A stretch of 64,000 bases of DNA from Clostridium rhizosphaerae (GCF_016765585.1 NZ_JAESWC010000008.1:169279-233278), one strand, 5' to 3'; counted from the first letter of the stretch, positions 53,417-61,824 are shown. Numbers and translations are program-made. Notes: generated by a model from the letters alone, not told the origin.

Positions 53417-53668
53417 TTAAACACTCTTCATTAATTCAATTTGAAATTTTATTTCTTTTCTTACTTCCTCTAAATCTTTAGGATACATTAAATTTATTAA
53501 AGTTATTTCATACTCTGATGCTATCAACGCATGTCTCTTAACGTGAGATGTCTTTTTTGCTTTTACTTTCAAACACTGCAATAAGTTCATCTTATAATTC
53601 GGGAATATCATCAATTTTTCTTATATTCCTACGTTACTCATATTACTAGTTTCTTTCTTATTTCTCAT
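53417..53668 (-). pseudogene. Small gene with an in-frame stop
   Basis: ATG at 53668 after AAAGAGGTG reads MRNKKETSNMSNVGI, then TAA, then continues in the same frame with EKLMIFPNYKMNLLQC and AKKTSHVKRHALIASEYEITLINLMYPKDLEEV to a stop. The second part alone (from 53614) has no ribosome site. A nonsense mutation in an 83-residue gene is the simplest explanation. Unknown family. Confidence 0.45.
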
Positions 53669-53783
53669 AATTGCACCTCTTTGAATTTCTGTTTGTACAT
53701 CAGTCATAAAATGTAAACAGTCTTTGTTTTACATTTTATTTATATGACTAAAGTGAATCTATATCTAAAAAACTCATTAACTA

Positions 53784-54134
53784 TTATTTTCTTATTCCAT
53801 CCTTATCGAATAACTTTCTTAAATGTATTTCTGTAAATATGATACTTGCTATAAAAAGAATAACCAAGCCTAATATTGATATACTTTTCGATAAATTTAC
53901 GTTATTAGTATATAAATACCTGATTAATATTGAGAAGGGTATAAAAATAATACCGCTAAATAAAAGCATTCTTCCACATAAACGATTTCCTTCACACCAG
54001 GTGTCCTTATTCTTCATAGAAAAAGGTGTTTTATACCCAATGCTATTATTTATATGTTCGGGTGGATATGTTCTTAATATGAGTCCAATTATAGCTACAA
54101 ATGCCCCGGTTATACAACTTGTTAAAATCCCCAT
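53784..54134 (-). CDS. SdpI/YhfL-family-like membrane protein
   Basis: 116 residues, three helices, with NNSIGYKTPFSMKNKDTWCEGNRLCGRMLLFSG, the SdpI-type GYRTPxSMKNxxTWxxxxRxxG motif. SdpI is the immunity protein and signal receptor for toxin SdpC; many members have no known partner. No SdpC gene is nearby. RBS GGAGGGG. Confidence 0.83.
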   Translation of the reverse strand: MGILTSCITGAFVAIIGLILRTYPPEHINNSIGYKTPFSMKNKDTWCEGNRLCGRMLLFSGIIFIPFSILIRYLYTNNVNLSKSISILGLVILFIASIIFTEIHLRKLFDKDGIRK

Positions 54135-54354
54135 AATTCCCCTCCATTTTGTTTCATATTGTTATACAATTCAAAATTACATTCCAACTAAATCATACCA
54201 TATTTTTGAAACTAATACACTAATATACTTATCAAAGCAATAGCCATCATTTCTAATAATTAATAAGCTCAAACTTAAAAATTCACAAGAAGCTTTTACA
54301 ATACAACTTGGAGAAAATGATTTAAGAAGATATAATATAATAAAAAATGTAAAG

Positions 54355-54428
54355 GAGGTTGAAGTCTTAAATGGACTTCAACGGGTAACTTATGAGCGAA
54401 GCGAATGTTTTAAGTTACCCAGTGTTCC
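54355..54428 (+). repeat. Two-hairpin leader repeat, copy C
   Basis: Plus strand: GTTGAAGTC/GACTTCAAC hairpin with TTAAATG loop, then perfect GGGTAACTTA/TAAGTTACCC hairpin with loop GAGCGAAGCGAATG, then AGTG and GAAGGGAG of the next gene. The rest of the 54135-54447 gap is AT-rich promoter-like DNA. Confidence 0.78.
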
Positions 54429-54447
54429 GAATGAAGGGAGAAATAAA

Positions 54448-54879
54448 ATGGAACTTAGTGCTTTTAATTATGGAGCTAATGCTGTTGGCTTCGTCAAAGA
54501 CGAAAAGAAATACGGAATGATATGCGCTTGGGCTATGCAGGCAGACTATGATAAGATTCTGATGCTTTTAGGAGCTCAAAGCGTAACGGGGAAAAATATT
54601 AAAAAATGTGATATTATCGGAGTCAGCGCCCTCTCTGAAAATCAGCAGGACGTAGTGGACGCCTTAGGCTCCAGCCATTCTGACGCTTCTGATAAATTCA
54701 CAAACATCAAATACACATTAAAAGATTCTGCCATATTAATTGATAATGCCAGCAATTATATGATAGTAGAAGTTCTTGATGTGCTTCATCTTAACGGAAT
54801 TGAAGAAGATAATTTAATCTATGGTCTTATAAAATCCTATACAAGCAGCGATTTTAAAAAATACACCCTAGAAATATAA
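54448..54879 (+). CDS. Flavin-reductase-like (FMN-binding split barrel) protein
   Basis: 143 residues resembling a flavin reductase-like domain: a short N-terminal strand pair (VGFVKDEKKYGMICAWAMQADYDKILMLLGAQSVTG), KCDIIGVSALSENQQDVVDALGSSHSDASDKFTNIKYTL, and an ILIDNASNYMIVEVLDVLHLNGIEEDNLIYG ending. It should bind FMN and act in electron transfer, as in high-molecular-weight rubredoxins, but here stands alone. Its leader holds the two-hairpin repeat. RBS GAAGGGAG. Confidence 0.72.
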   Translation: MELSAFNYGANAVGFVKDEKKYGMICAWAMQADYDKILMLLGAQSVTGKNIKKCDIIGVSALSENQQDVVDALGSSHSDASDKFTNIKYTLKDSAILIDNASNYMIVEVLDVLHLNGIEEDNLIYGLIKSYTSSDFKKYTLEI

Positions 54880-54956
54880 GAAGTTTTATTCTTAAGAAGT
54901 TAAGAAGTTTTATATATAAATAGTTATATATAGTTAGTGTTAAATAAGTATTGAAT

Positions 54957-54995
54957 AAAAAGAGCATCATCCGCAGAGGAGTTGATGTTCTTTTT
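54957..54995 (+). terminator. Terminator of the flavin-reductase-like gene
   Basis: AAAAAGAGCATCA/TGATGTTCTTTTT stem with T tail. Confidence 0.8.
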
Positions 54996-55154
54996 AGTTT
55001 GATCTTCAGAAGAATGTCTTGAAAGTAAATGTTTTATTTTTAATTAAAGCTATTAATATTTGAAATAAATAATCCTATAATGATTTAAAAAAACGATTAG
55101 ACGACTACGAAAGCATTTGTTAATATAAAAAATAATAGATACTAAATAATTTAT

Positions 55155-55229
55155 GACTCCTTGGTCAAGCGATTAAGACACCATCCTCTCACGGCGGTAT
55201 CAGGTGTTCGATTTCCCTTAGAGTCACCA
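55155..55229 (+). tRNA. tRNA-Glu-like (anticodon CUC), degenerate
   Basis: Order and length of a tRNA-Glu with D loop GGTCAAGCGATTAAGAC, anticodon loop CTCTCAC and encoded CCA. The acceptor stem has only five good pairs (GACTC/GAGTC, then C-A and T-T), the anticodon stem CCATC/GGCGG has an A-C mismatch and T-G pair, and the T stem AGGTG/TCCCT is poor. Probably non-functional or specialised. Confidence 0.65.
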
Positions 55230-55236
55230 GCTTTAT

Positions 55237-55311
55237 TGGGATGTGGCTAAGTGGTACGGCGCCAGACTCTGACTCTGGCATTCGCAGGTTCGAATCCTTC
55301 CATCCCAGCCA
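55237..55311 (+). tRNA. tRNA-Gln (anticodon CUG), CCA encoded
   Basis: Acceptor TGGGATG/CATCCCA perfect, discriminator G, anticodon stem CCAGA/TCTGG with CTCTGAC loop (CTG). One mismatch in the T stem (GCAGG/CCTTC). Seven bases downstream of the tRNA-Glu-like gene; clearly different in body sequence from the tRNA-Gln at 3235. Confidence 0.88.
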
Positions 55312-55332
55312 TTTGATAAAACAAAGGATTAT

Positions 55333-55372
55333 AAATACTCTATAAAATGCAAGGTTTTGTAGGGTATTTTTC
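55333..55372 (+). terminator. Terminator of the tRNA pair
   Basis: AAATAC.CTATAAAA/TTTTGTAGGGTATTT stem with TTTTT. Nothing else is seen in the 54880-55426 interval besides the two tRNA genes. Confidence 0.75.
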
Positions 55373-55426
55373 TATTGAAAATAAAAAGAAGTGATTTTGA
55401 GCTTTATGTGATATGGGGGGAAAGCT

Positions 55427-55900
55427 GTGGGCTACGAAGCGCTGAGGGCTGTAAATCTGGAAGATAGAGAGAAATATTTGAGAGAACAGCTTGGAGAAGA
55501 AAAATGCAGAGTGCTAGATAAATTTAGTCTTCATTTAAATGACAGGTTTTATTGGGAAAGACATCAGGAAAAATACCCTGTCCAGGAGTATTTCAGTCAC
55601 AAGTTCGCAGAAAAATCCAGTCCTTTAGGAATGATTTTTCATATTAACAGACTCTGTTTTGCCAAGGTCAAATATTTCGAGCAGCACTGGGATGAATATA
55701 TACCATGCATTCATGATTGTAAAAAGGGTTTTATAACAAGTGATCTTTTCGATATGGAATTTATTAAACAGAAGGATACCGGCATAGTTATTGATTTAAG
55801 AGAATTGGCTAAGATACATTGGCTAAAGGATTTTAAGGAACTTTGTTTCTACTTGGAAGTTGAACGACAAAAGGTGTTATCTGAGAAGAAAGTATTATAA
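55427..55900 (+). CDS. Conserved-looking soluble protein of unknown function
   Basis: 157 residues, mixed charge: MGYEALRAVNLEDREKYLREQLGEEKCRVLDKFSLHLNDRFYWERHQEKYPVQEYFSHKF, later FDMEFIKQKDTGIVIDLRELAKIHWLKD. Several His and aromatic residues but no signature I recognise. GTG start after GGGG at six bases. Confidence 0.6.
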   Translation: MGYEALRAVNLEDREKYLREQLGEEKCRVLDKFSLHLNDRFYWERHQEKYPVQEYFSHKFAEKSSPLGMIFHINRLCFAKVKYFEQHWDEYIPCIHDCKKGFITSDLFDMEFIKQKDTGIVIDLRELAKIHWLKDFKELCFYLEVERQKVLSEKKVL

Positions 55901-55965
55901 TAACAGATGATAATCCAACTATATATTATATTCATGTTATCAACCTCCCAGTTTATCTTATTTAA

Positions 55966-56003
55966 AAAGAGCATTCTTCTCATAAGAGGAAGATGCTCTT
56001 TTC
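55966..56003. terminator. Bidirectional terminator
   Basis: AAAAGAGCAT/ATGCTCTTTT with inner CTTC/GGAAG pairing, between convergent genes. Its arms resemble those at 54957. Confidence 0.82.
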
Positions 56004-56063
56004 TATAACTTATATTTTCAAATAAATTTATCTGGAAATTGATTTACAATACCTACTGCGTTC

Positions 56064-57131
56064 TTAATTATCAATTCTAAACCAAATATCCTTTTTAAAG
56101 CCAAGACCTTGTCTCGAATAATATTCAATAACCGAGTTGAAATCCGGCAAATAATTATATTTCGTAACAAAATTCTTATATACATCTTCATAATCATATG
56201 GATTTAATTTAGCAGTATTAAATTCACATTGATGCAGCTGTTTTGAATAATTTTCTTTAAGGTAATTATACACTTTGCTCCATTCAGAATATGTTATAAC
56301 CTCATCATGGGAATTTATGACGTCATCTATTTTATCGCTCCATTCTCCGGGCGACATATGATTAAATGCACAGCCTATTGTATCCGCAAGCATAATAAGC
56401 AATGAGCCATAATTACTTAAATCCTCTGCATTGTTTCCAGATGCCTTCATCTTTTTACCTGCATACTTCCATAATAATAGAGCTCCTGCAAATTCAAAGC
56501 TTCCATACTCCCCCATATATGGCGATAAATCAGATGTTCCCTTCAGCTTATAATATTCCTCATTAACAGTGTTAAGAAGTTCCCTATCAGACATACCTGA
56601 AACATAAGGATAAAACTTCTCGTTACTAACTGATTCTTTAAAAAAATTATCAAACATACCCATTTCTTTTTCCTCCAAATTTTCAAATATAAACTTACAA
56701 ATTCCAAAAACATTATCAATCTCTGATTTTTTATATATTGCATCATCTTTTATTGTAAATAAACCATTAGTTAACTCTGATAATTCTTTATTTGCTTTAT
56801 AATACTCAAAATCATACATTAGCTTTAATAGTTCTACTAATCTTTCAGCCTTTTCAAGCCAATCATTATTACTTTTTAACGACTGCTGGAGCGCTTGTCC
56901 TGTAGAAAAGATATCCTTATAAAACTTTTCATCTTTATAATCCAAGCTTCCGTATTTATATATCCTATTTAATATTTTTTCCGTAAATAAGACTCTCCCT
57001 GATACATGATATCCATCTAAATACTTCCATACTGTAAGCCACATATTATCACAGACGCAATAGCAGATATCCTCATCAATTGGTATGCTTATATACTTCT
57101 TGCCGGAATACTCTACAAACTTAATCTTCAT
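56064..57131 (-). CDS. Large hypothetical protein
   Basis: 355 residues, acidic, rich in Tyr, Asn and Glu, without signal peptide or membrane helices. It begins MKIKFVEYSGKKYISIPIDEDICYCVCDNMWLTVWKYLDGYHV and holds YPYVSGMSDRELLNTVNEEYYKL and FEFAGALLLWKYAGKKMK segments. No family recognised; the size and composition recall contact-dependent immunity proteins but no toxin lies nearby. RBS AGGATG. Confidence 0.6.
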   Translation of the reverse strand: MKIKFVEYSGKKYISIPIDEDICYCVCDNMWLTVWKYLDGYHVSGRVLFTEKILNRIYKYGSLDYKDEKFYKDIFSTGQALQQSLKSNNDWLEKAERLVELLKLMYDFEYYKANKELSELTNGLFTIKDDAIYKKSEIDNVFGICKFIFENLEEKEMGMFDNFFKESVSNEKFYPYVSGMSDRELLNTVNEEYYKLKGTSDLSPYMGEYGSFEFAGALLLWKYAGKKMKASGNNAEDLSNYGSLLIMLADTIGCAFNHMSPGEWSDKIDDVINSHDEVITYSEWSKVYNYLKENYSKQLHQCEFNTAKLNPYDYEDVYKNFVTKYNYLPDFNSVIEYYSRQGLGFKKDIWFRIDN

Positions 57132-57303
57132 ACTGTTATCATCCTTAAAATATTGATTTAGGCTATTATCTAATTCGACACAATATGATAAATCCCTTTT
57201 TTATAATCATGTTTTATAGTTAAATCATAGTTGAAAAAACTGGTACACTTTCATTTATATTTCATAAAATAATAATGGATGAATTCTTAAGTGAGGAGAT
57301 ATT

Positions 57304-58587
57304 ATGCAAATCCACGTTGTTCAAACTGGACAGTCCCTATTTGATATTGCGAGAATATATAACACTACAGTTGGAGCCATTTCCGGGGCAAATGAACTTC
57401 CAAACCCAAATAATTTAGTTGTAGGTCAAGCGATGGTAATTCCTATTGTGGGAAGCTTTTATTGGGTTCAATCAGGTGACAGTCTGTATAGTATTGCAAG
57501 GAAATTCGGAATTAACTACCAAACCCTTGCAAGAGTTAACGGAATACAGCCTACAAGACCTCTTACTGTTGGTTTTAAACTGTATATTCCGCCACAGCCT
57601 AAAAGAAGTGCTGAAACAAACGCTTATGTAGAACCTACTGGTGGAAGAGTTGCCCCTGAACTGGAGCAGTCTGCCCGAACTGCAGCACCGCACCTTACCT
57701 ATCTGGCACCCTTTAGTTTTCAAATTCAAAGGGATGGAACCCTAAAAGAGCCGCCGCTAAACAATTTCAGAACCATCGCATCAAACAGCGGTGCTATTTT
57801 ACTGATGGCAGTTACTAACCTTGAAAATGGTCAATTCAGTACAGAGCTTGGAAGAATTATTCTTACTAACCCTCAACTGCAGGATACTTTGCTAAACAAT
57901 ATTATCGCTACAGCAAAGCGTCTCAACTTTAAAGATATACACTTTGATATGGAGCATTTACCTCGTGAATTAAGAGAAAATTATAATGCTTTTCTTAGAA
58001 AGGCTAAAGCAAGGTTGAGTGCTCAAGGCTTCTTAATGTCTACAGCCTTAGCACCAAAAACCAGTGCTACTCAGGCAGGAGAATGGTATGAGGCTCACGA
58101 CTATAGAGCTCATGGCCAAATTTCTGATTTTGTTGTAATAATGACTTATGAATGGGGCTACAGCGGCGGTCCTGCAATGCCTGTATCCCCGCTGCCTCAA
58201 GTTAGGCAGGTTATTGAATATGCTTTAACAGAAATGCCTGCTTCAAAAATCATGATGGGGCAAAACTTGTACGGATATGACTGGACTCTTCCTTTTGTAC
58301 CAGGAAGTACAGCAAGAGCAGTCAGCCCTCAGCAGGCTATTATGCTTGCAGCTGACAATAATGTACCGATAAGCTATGACACCAGAGCTCAGGCGCCTCA
58401 TTTTGACTATACAGCTTCAAATGGAAAACGTCATACAGTTTGGTTTGAAGATGCAAGGTCAATCCAAGCAAAGTTTAATTTAATAAAAGAGCTTGGTCTT
58501 AGAGGAATAAGCTACTGGAAGCTTGGAATTTCCTTCCCTCAAAACTGGCTGCTTATCGAGGACAACTTTAATGTAGTTAAGAGATAA
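57304..58587 (+). CDS. LysM-GH18 spore peptidoglycan hydrolase (YaaH/SleL-like)
   Basis: 427 residues. Two LysM motifs at about 2-46 (HVVQTGQSLFDIARIYNTTVGAISGAN) and 50-95 (WVQSGDSLYSIARKFGINYQTLARVNG) bind peptidoglycan; then a GH18 barrel with the active strand FKDIHFDMEHLPRE, retaining the D-x-E catalytic pair, plus VVIMTYEWGYSGGPAMPVSPLP and KIMMGQNLYGYDW. No Sec signal, as is usual for mother-cell proteins deposited on spores. It should cleave cortex fragments during germination. RBS GTGAGGAG. Confidence 0.92.
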   Translation: MQIHVVQTGQSLFDIARIYNTTVGAISGANELPNPNNLVVGQAMVIPIVGSFYWVQSGDSLYSIARKFGINYQTLARVNGIQPTRPLTVGFKLYIPPQPKRSAETNAYVEPTGGRVAPELEQSARTAAPHLTYLAPFSFQIQRDGTLKEPPLNNFRTIASNSGAILLMAVTNLENGQFSTELGRIILTNPQLQDTLLNNIIATAKRLNFKDIHFDMEHLPRELRENYNAFLRKAKARLSAQGFLMSTALAPKTSATQAGEWYEAHDYRAHGQISDFVVIMTYEWGYSGGPAMPVSPLPQVRQVIEYALTEMPASKIMMGQNLYGYDWTLPFVPGSTARAVSPQQAIMLAADNNVPISYDTRAQAPHFDYTASNGKRHTVWFEDARSIQAKFNLIKELGLRGISYWKLGISFPQNWLLIEDNFNVVKR

Positions 58588-58602
58588 TTATAGTAATTAA
58601 TT

Positions 58603-58630
58603 AAAAGCCGGGTGAAATCACCTGGCTTTT
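58603..58630 (+). terminator. Terminator of the LysM-GH18 gene
   Basis: AAAAGCC.GGTGA/TCACC.GGCTTTT stem just after the gene. Confidence 0.82.
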
Positions 58631-58802
58631 AGCATCCTTTATACTTTATATTCTAATCAAAAATATTATTTCATATCAACTAAATTACTTCATTTCTCAT
58701 ATGTAAACACTCTTAATTCCCACATTTTAAAAACCTAACTGCAATTTTCATGCTATCATAAATTTTCCGCAGTACAATTAGAACTAATGATAGTATAATT
58801 AA

Positions 58803-58850
58803 AGGGACAGTCTCAAAATAGCTAAACTTAGCTGCTTTGAAACTGCCCCT
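58803..58850 (-). terminator. Terminator of the FakA-like small gene
   Basis: AGGGGCAGTTTCAAAGC paired with GCT.TTTTGAGACTGTCCCT around a short AGCT stem; TTTAATT on the minus strand. The remaining part of 58588-58893 shows nothing else. Confidence 0.7.
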
Positions 58851-58893
58851 ATAAACCTCATCAATAGCCTGCACTTAAAATTATAATTATATT

Positions 58894-59145
58894 TTATCCT
58901 TTTAGTCCATTAGCCTGTCTTACCATATTTTCTACTACAATATCATGAATATCTCCTAATGAAGCACAATACTCAAGCACTTTCCATGGAGTATTTGTAT
59001 GATAATGAATTTTAATCAGTTCGTCATCACCAACTGCAAGTAGGCAGTCGCCTTCAATGTTATTTGTAATATAATCGTTTATTTCATCCTCTGAAAGATT
59101 TTTTCCTTCAATTAATAACTGAGTATCAAATATGTATTCAATCAT
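58894..59145 (-). CDS. Stand-alone FakA/YloV C-terminal-like domain protein
   Basis: 83 residues: MIEYIFDTQLLIEGKNLSEDEINDYITNNIEGDCLLAVGDDELIKIHYHTNTPWKVLEYCASLGDIHDIVVENM. The GDDxLIKIHxHTNxPxxVLEYxxxLGxIxDIxIENM pattern is that of FakA (fatty acid kinase, formerly YloV). Here it exists without the Dak kinase domain. Role unknown; might interact with the fatty-acid kinase system. RBS AAAGGAG. Confidence 0.8.
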   Translation of the reverse strand: MIEYIFDTQLLIEGKNLSEDEINDYITNNIEGDCLLAVGDDELIKIHYHTNTPWKVLEYCASLGDIHDIVVENMVRQANGLKG

Positions 59146-59404
59146 AACTATTCTCCTTTTCTGATCTACAAATTCTAATATTTTCTTTGGTTAATTATAA
59201 CATATTGTATGCTTATTAATATACTTATTAAATAATTTAGTGGTTTATTATAAAATATAACTCAAAACATATTGAATTTAGTTAAATAACGCGGCAATCT
59301 AATTTTCACATAAAAAACACATTAAAAAACCATCTTATAAACATAAACTTACATTAATATATACACATAGGATTATTAAAGAAATCCCCCCTTAACATAA
59401 AAGG

Positions 59405-59436
59405 CAGTTGGTTGTTCCCCCTTCCAACTGTTTTTT
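59405..59436 (+). terminator. Hairpin 1 in the LtaS-family leader
   Basis: CAGTTGG/CCAACTG stem with a C/T-rich loop and TTTTTT. Confidence 0.7.
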
Positions 59437-59584
59437 ATATTATTATTTACTTTATATTTAGCATTGATTGTTATGATTGCAGATTTAACATTTTATTTTC
59501 AAGTTTGACACCATAATGTCATATTCTACATCTAACATAAAGACATAAAGATAATTTTTTTCACTATTTAACTTCTTTTAATAT

Positions 59585-59612
59585 AGTTCGGAGCAACTAC
59601 CCGAACTTTTTT
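59585..59612 (+). terminator. Hairpin 2 in the LtaS-family leader
   Basis: AGTTCGG/CCGAACT stem with AGCAACTAC loop and a T7 run, about 75 bases before the start codon. Confidence 0.75.
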
Positions 59613-59626
59613 TATTGTAATAAAAA

Positions 59627-59650
59627 AGCTTCACCTCATGGGGTAAAGCT
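59627..59650 (+). promoter_or_regulatory. Hairpin 3 in the LtaS-family leader
   Basis: AGCTT.ACC/GGGTAAAGCT stem right after the second terminator-like hairpin. The rest of 59146-59688 is AT-rich, with no gene. Confidence 0.5.
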
Positions 59651-59688
59651 CCAATGTAAAAAATATTATTTTTATTTGGAGGTATATA

Positions 59689-61794
59689 ATGAGATTACCA
59701 TTAGTCAATTCACAAAGCACTAAAATTATTAATAATAAATCACTGCTTCATAAACTGGGATACTCTGTAGTTCTTTTATTATTGATTCCATTTATTATTT
59801 TGGTATCTTTAGAACTATTCTACACAGGAAATATTCACAGTGTAACAGCATGGATTATAAATTATTCAAAGGAATTTATCCTTAGCTATATTGTGACATT
59901 TGCTCTAGCAAACATCTTTTATATCTTTCCGCGAAAGATATACTTAATAATTTCCAGTATTATATTTACACTTTTTTCTATATTGGGATTTGTCAGCCGT
60001 CAAAAATTAATTAATAAGGGCTCTCCACTCGTTCCTTCAGATTTGCTTTTAGCCAAAGAAGCTCTTGAAATTTCAGAAGCATTTAAAGGGGTTACTGCTG
60101 CAGTGGCACTCATTATTTTTGCATCTATTTGTATAATTTTTCTTATTATTAAATTTATACCTGCTGCGAAATATAAATGCTCCAGAAAAATCGCCGTATT
60201 TTCTCTTTCAGCTCTGCTTCTATTTTTTCTTTACACATATTTTGGCCAGATTCAAAGGGTTTTTGCACTTGAACTTATTAATTATAGCCAAGCAATGAAT
60301 TATGATCAGAACGGAATGATGCTAGGATTTATACTGGAAGCTAAAAACCAAAAAATTAGTAGTCCATCTGACTACCAGCAAGATACTATAAATAATATTG
60401 TACAAAATAATAAAGCATCATATACCATTAACCCTGACTTTAAACCTAATATTATTTTTGTTATGAGTGAAGCTTTTTGGGATCCTACTCTTATGAAAAA
60501 CGTAACCTTCAATCAAGATCCCATTCCATTCTTTCACTCTCTTCAAAAGAGCCAAACCAGTGGTACTATGTTGTCCGCAGTTTACGGGGGAGGTACGGCC
60601 AACACTGAATTTGAGGCATTGACGGGATTTTCTACTCAGTTTTTACCAGCTGGCACAATTGCTTACTCACAATATATAAACAGGCCCATTGAAGCCTTAC
60701 CTACAGTATTAAAAAGCCAGGGTTACTCAGCAGCAGCAATTCACACCTATGACAATTGGTTTTATGGCAGGAACAGCGTATATAAAAGTTTTGGTTTTGA
60801 CAAATTTATAAGTAAGGAATTTCTGAATAGTCCAAAGTTCCACGGAAACTATATCAGTGACATTGAATTAACTAATCAAATACTTAAAGAAGTAAATAAC
60901 ACAAATAAACCAGACTTTATTTATGCAGTTTCAATGGAGGACCATGGTCCTTACGGAACATCCGAAAACCCAGATAATACAATAAAGACCCAAGCTTCAA
61001 ATTTAACTCCTGAATCCCAGGCAATATTGAATAACTATGCTAACACAATAAATGATGTTGATAAATCTCTTCAGCAGCTTATAGAAGGATTGCAAAAGTC
61101 AAACCAACCTACCTTGGTGGTGTTTTACGGCGACCATCTGCCTCTCTTGGGCGACAATTACAGCGTGTATAAAGATGCAGATTTTATTACTGACGCCAAT
61201 TCCTATGAGGATTATCTAAACCTTCACAGTGTACCATTTGTAACTTGGAATAACTTCGGTTTAGAAACAACCAGCAACTTGCGTCTATCTGCTAACTACA
61301 TGGGAACACTTGCTTTAGAAATGACGCAAAAATCTGGCAGTCCTATGACAGACTTTCTTTCTAATCTTATGAAAGATGATTCTGATACTATAATCGATCC
61401 AGTTTATCAAAGTCAGGAAAAAATAAATTTGGATCAAATCTCAAAATACAAAGACTTGCAGTATGATTTACTTTTTGGAAATGAATTCACTTATGAATTT
61501 ACGCCAAATCACACACCCAAAACTAATGACAATTACATCCAGGGTAGTGCTTTGCCAAGTATCACAGGCGCTACTATTTCAGGTGATGAACTAACAGTTC
61601 ATGGGGAAAACTTTGTAGAAAATGATAAGATATATATTTATGACAAGGAAATCAAAACAACTTACAATGGGACAACCACTTTGACAGCTGTTGTACCTAA
61701 AAACACAGAAAATAAGAAAATCTCAATTCAGTTAAAACTAAGCGACAGTATGAATAAAATAATTTCTCAGTCCAACATTTATTCTATAAATTAA
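59689..61794 (+). CDS. LtaS-family membrane sulfatase-like phosphoglycerol transferase with C-terminal IPT/TIG-like domain
   Basis: 701 residues: about five membrane helices in the first 200, then an extracellular sulfatase-fold domain from NPDFKPNIIFVMSEAFWDP. The catalytic Thr is in YGGGTANTEFEALTGFST; metal ligands include the Glu in MSEAFWD and the VFYGDHLPLLG Asp-His pair, and HTYDNWFYGR is typical. It transfers glycerol-phosphate from phosphatidylglycerol to a polymer or glycan outside the cell. After about residue 610 a beta domain (LPSITGATISGDELTVHGENF) resembles an IPT/TIG fold, unusual for LtaS proteins. RBS GGAGG. Confidence 0.88.
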   Translation: MRLPLVNSQSTKIINNKSLLHKLGYSVVLLLLIPFIILVSLELFYTGNIHSVTAWIINYSKEFILSYIVTFALANIFYIFPRKIYLIISSIIFTLFSILGFVSRQKLINKGSPLVPSDLLLAKEALEISEAFKGVTAAVALIIFASICIIFLIIKFIPAAKYKCSRKIAVFSLSALLLFFLYTYFGQIQRVFALELINYSQAMNYDQNGMMLGFILEAKNQKISSPSDYQQDTINNIVQNNKASYTINPDFKPNIIFVMSEAFWDPTLMKNVTFNQDPIPFFHSLQKSQTSGTMLSAVYGGGTANTEFEALTGFSTQFLPAGTIAYSQYINRPIEALPTVLKSQGYSAAAIHTYDNWFYGRNSVYKSFGFDKFISKEFLNSPKFHGNYISDIELTNQILKEVNNTNKPDFIYAVSMEDHGPYGTSENPDNTIKTQASNLTPESQAILNNYANTINDVDKSLQQLIEGLQKSNQPTLVVFYGDHLPLLGDNYSVYKDADFITDANSYEDYLNLHSVPFVTWNNFGLETTSNLRLSANYMGTLALEMTQKSGSPMTDFLSNLMKDDSDTIIDPVYQSQEKINLDQISKYKDLQYDLLFGNEFTYEFTPNHTPKTNDNYIQGSALPSITGATISGDELTVHGENFVENDKIYIYDKEIKTTYNGTTTLTAVVPKNTENKKISIQLKLSDSMNKIISQSNIYSIN

Positions 61795-61824
61795 ATTGGT
61801 GTTAGTATATAACCACCTTGCATA

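Noticed and set aside
40295..54250. Prophage or conjugative element
   Set aside because: No integrase, terminase, portal, relaxase or structural gene was found; only one XRE regulator and small enzymes.
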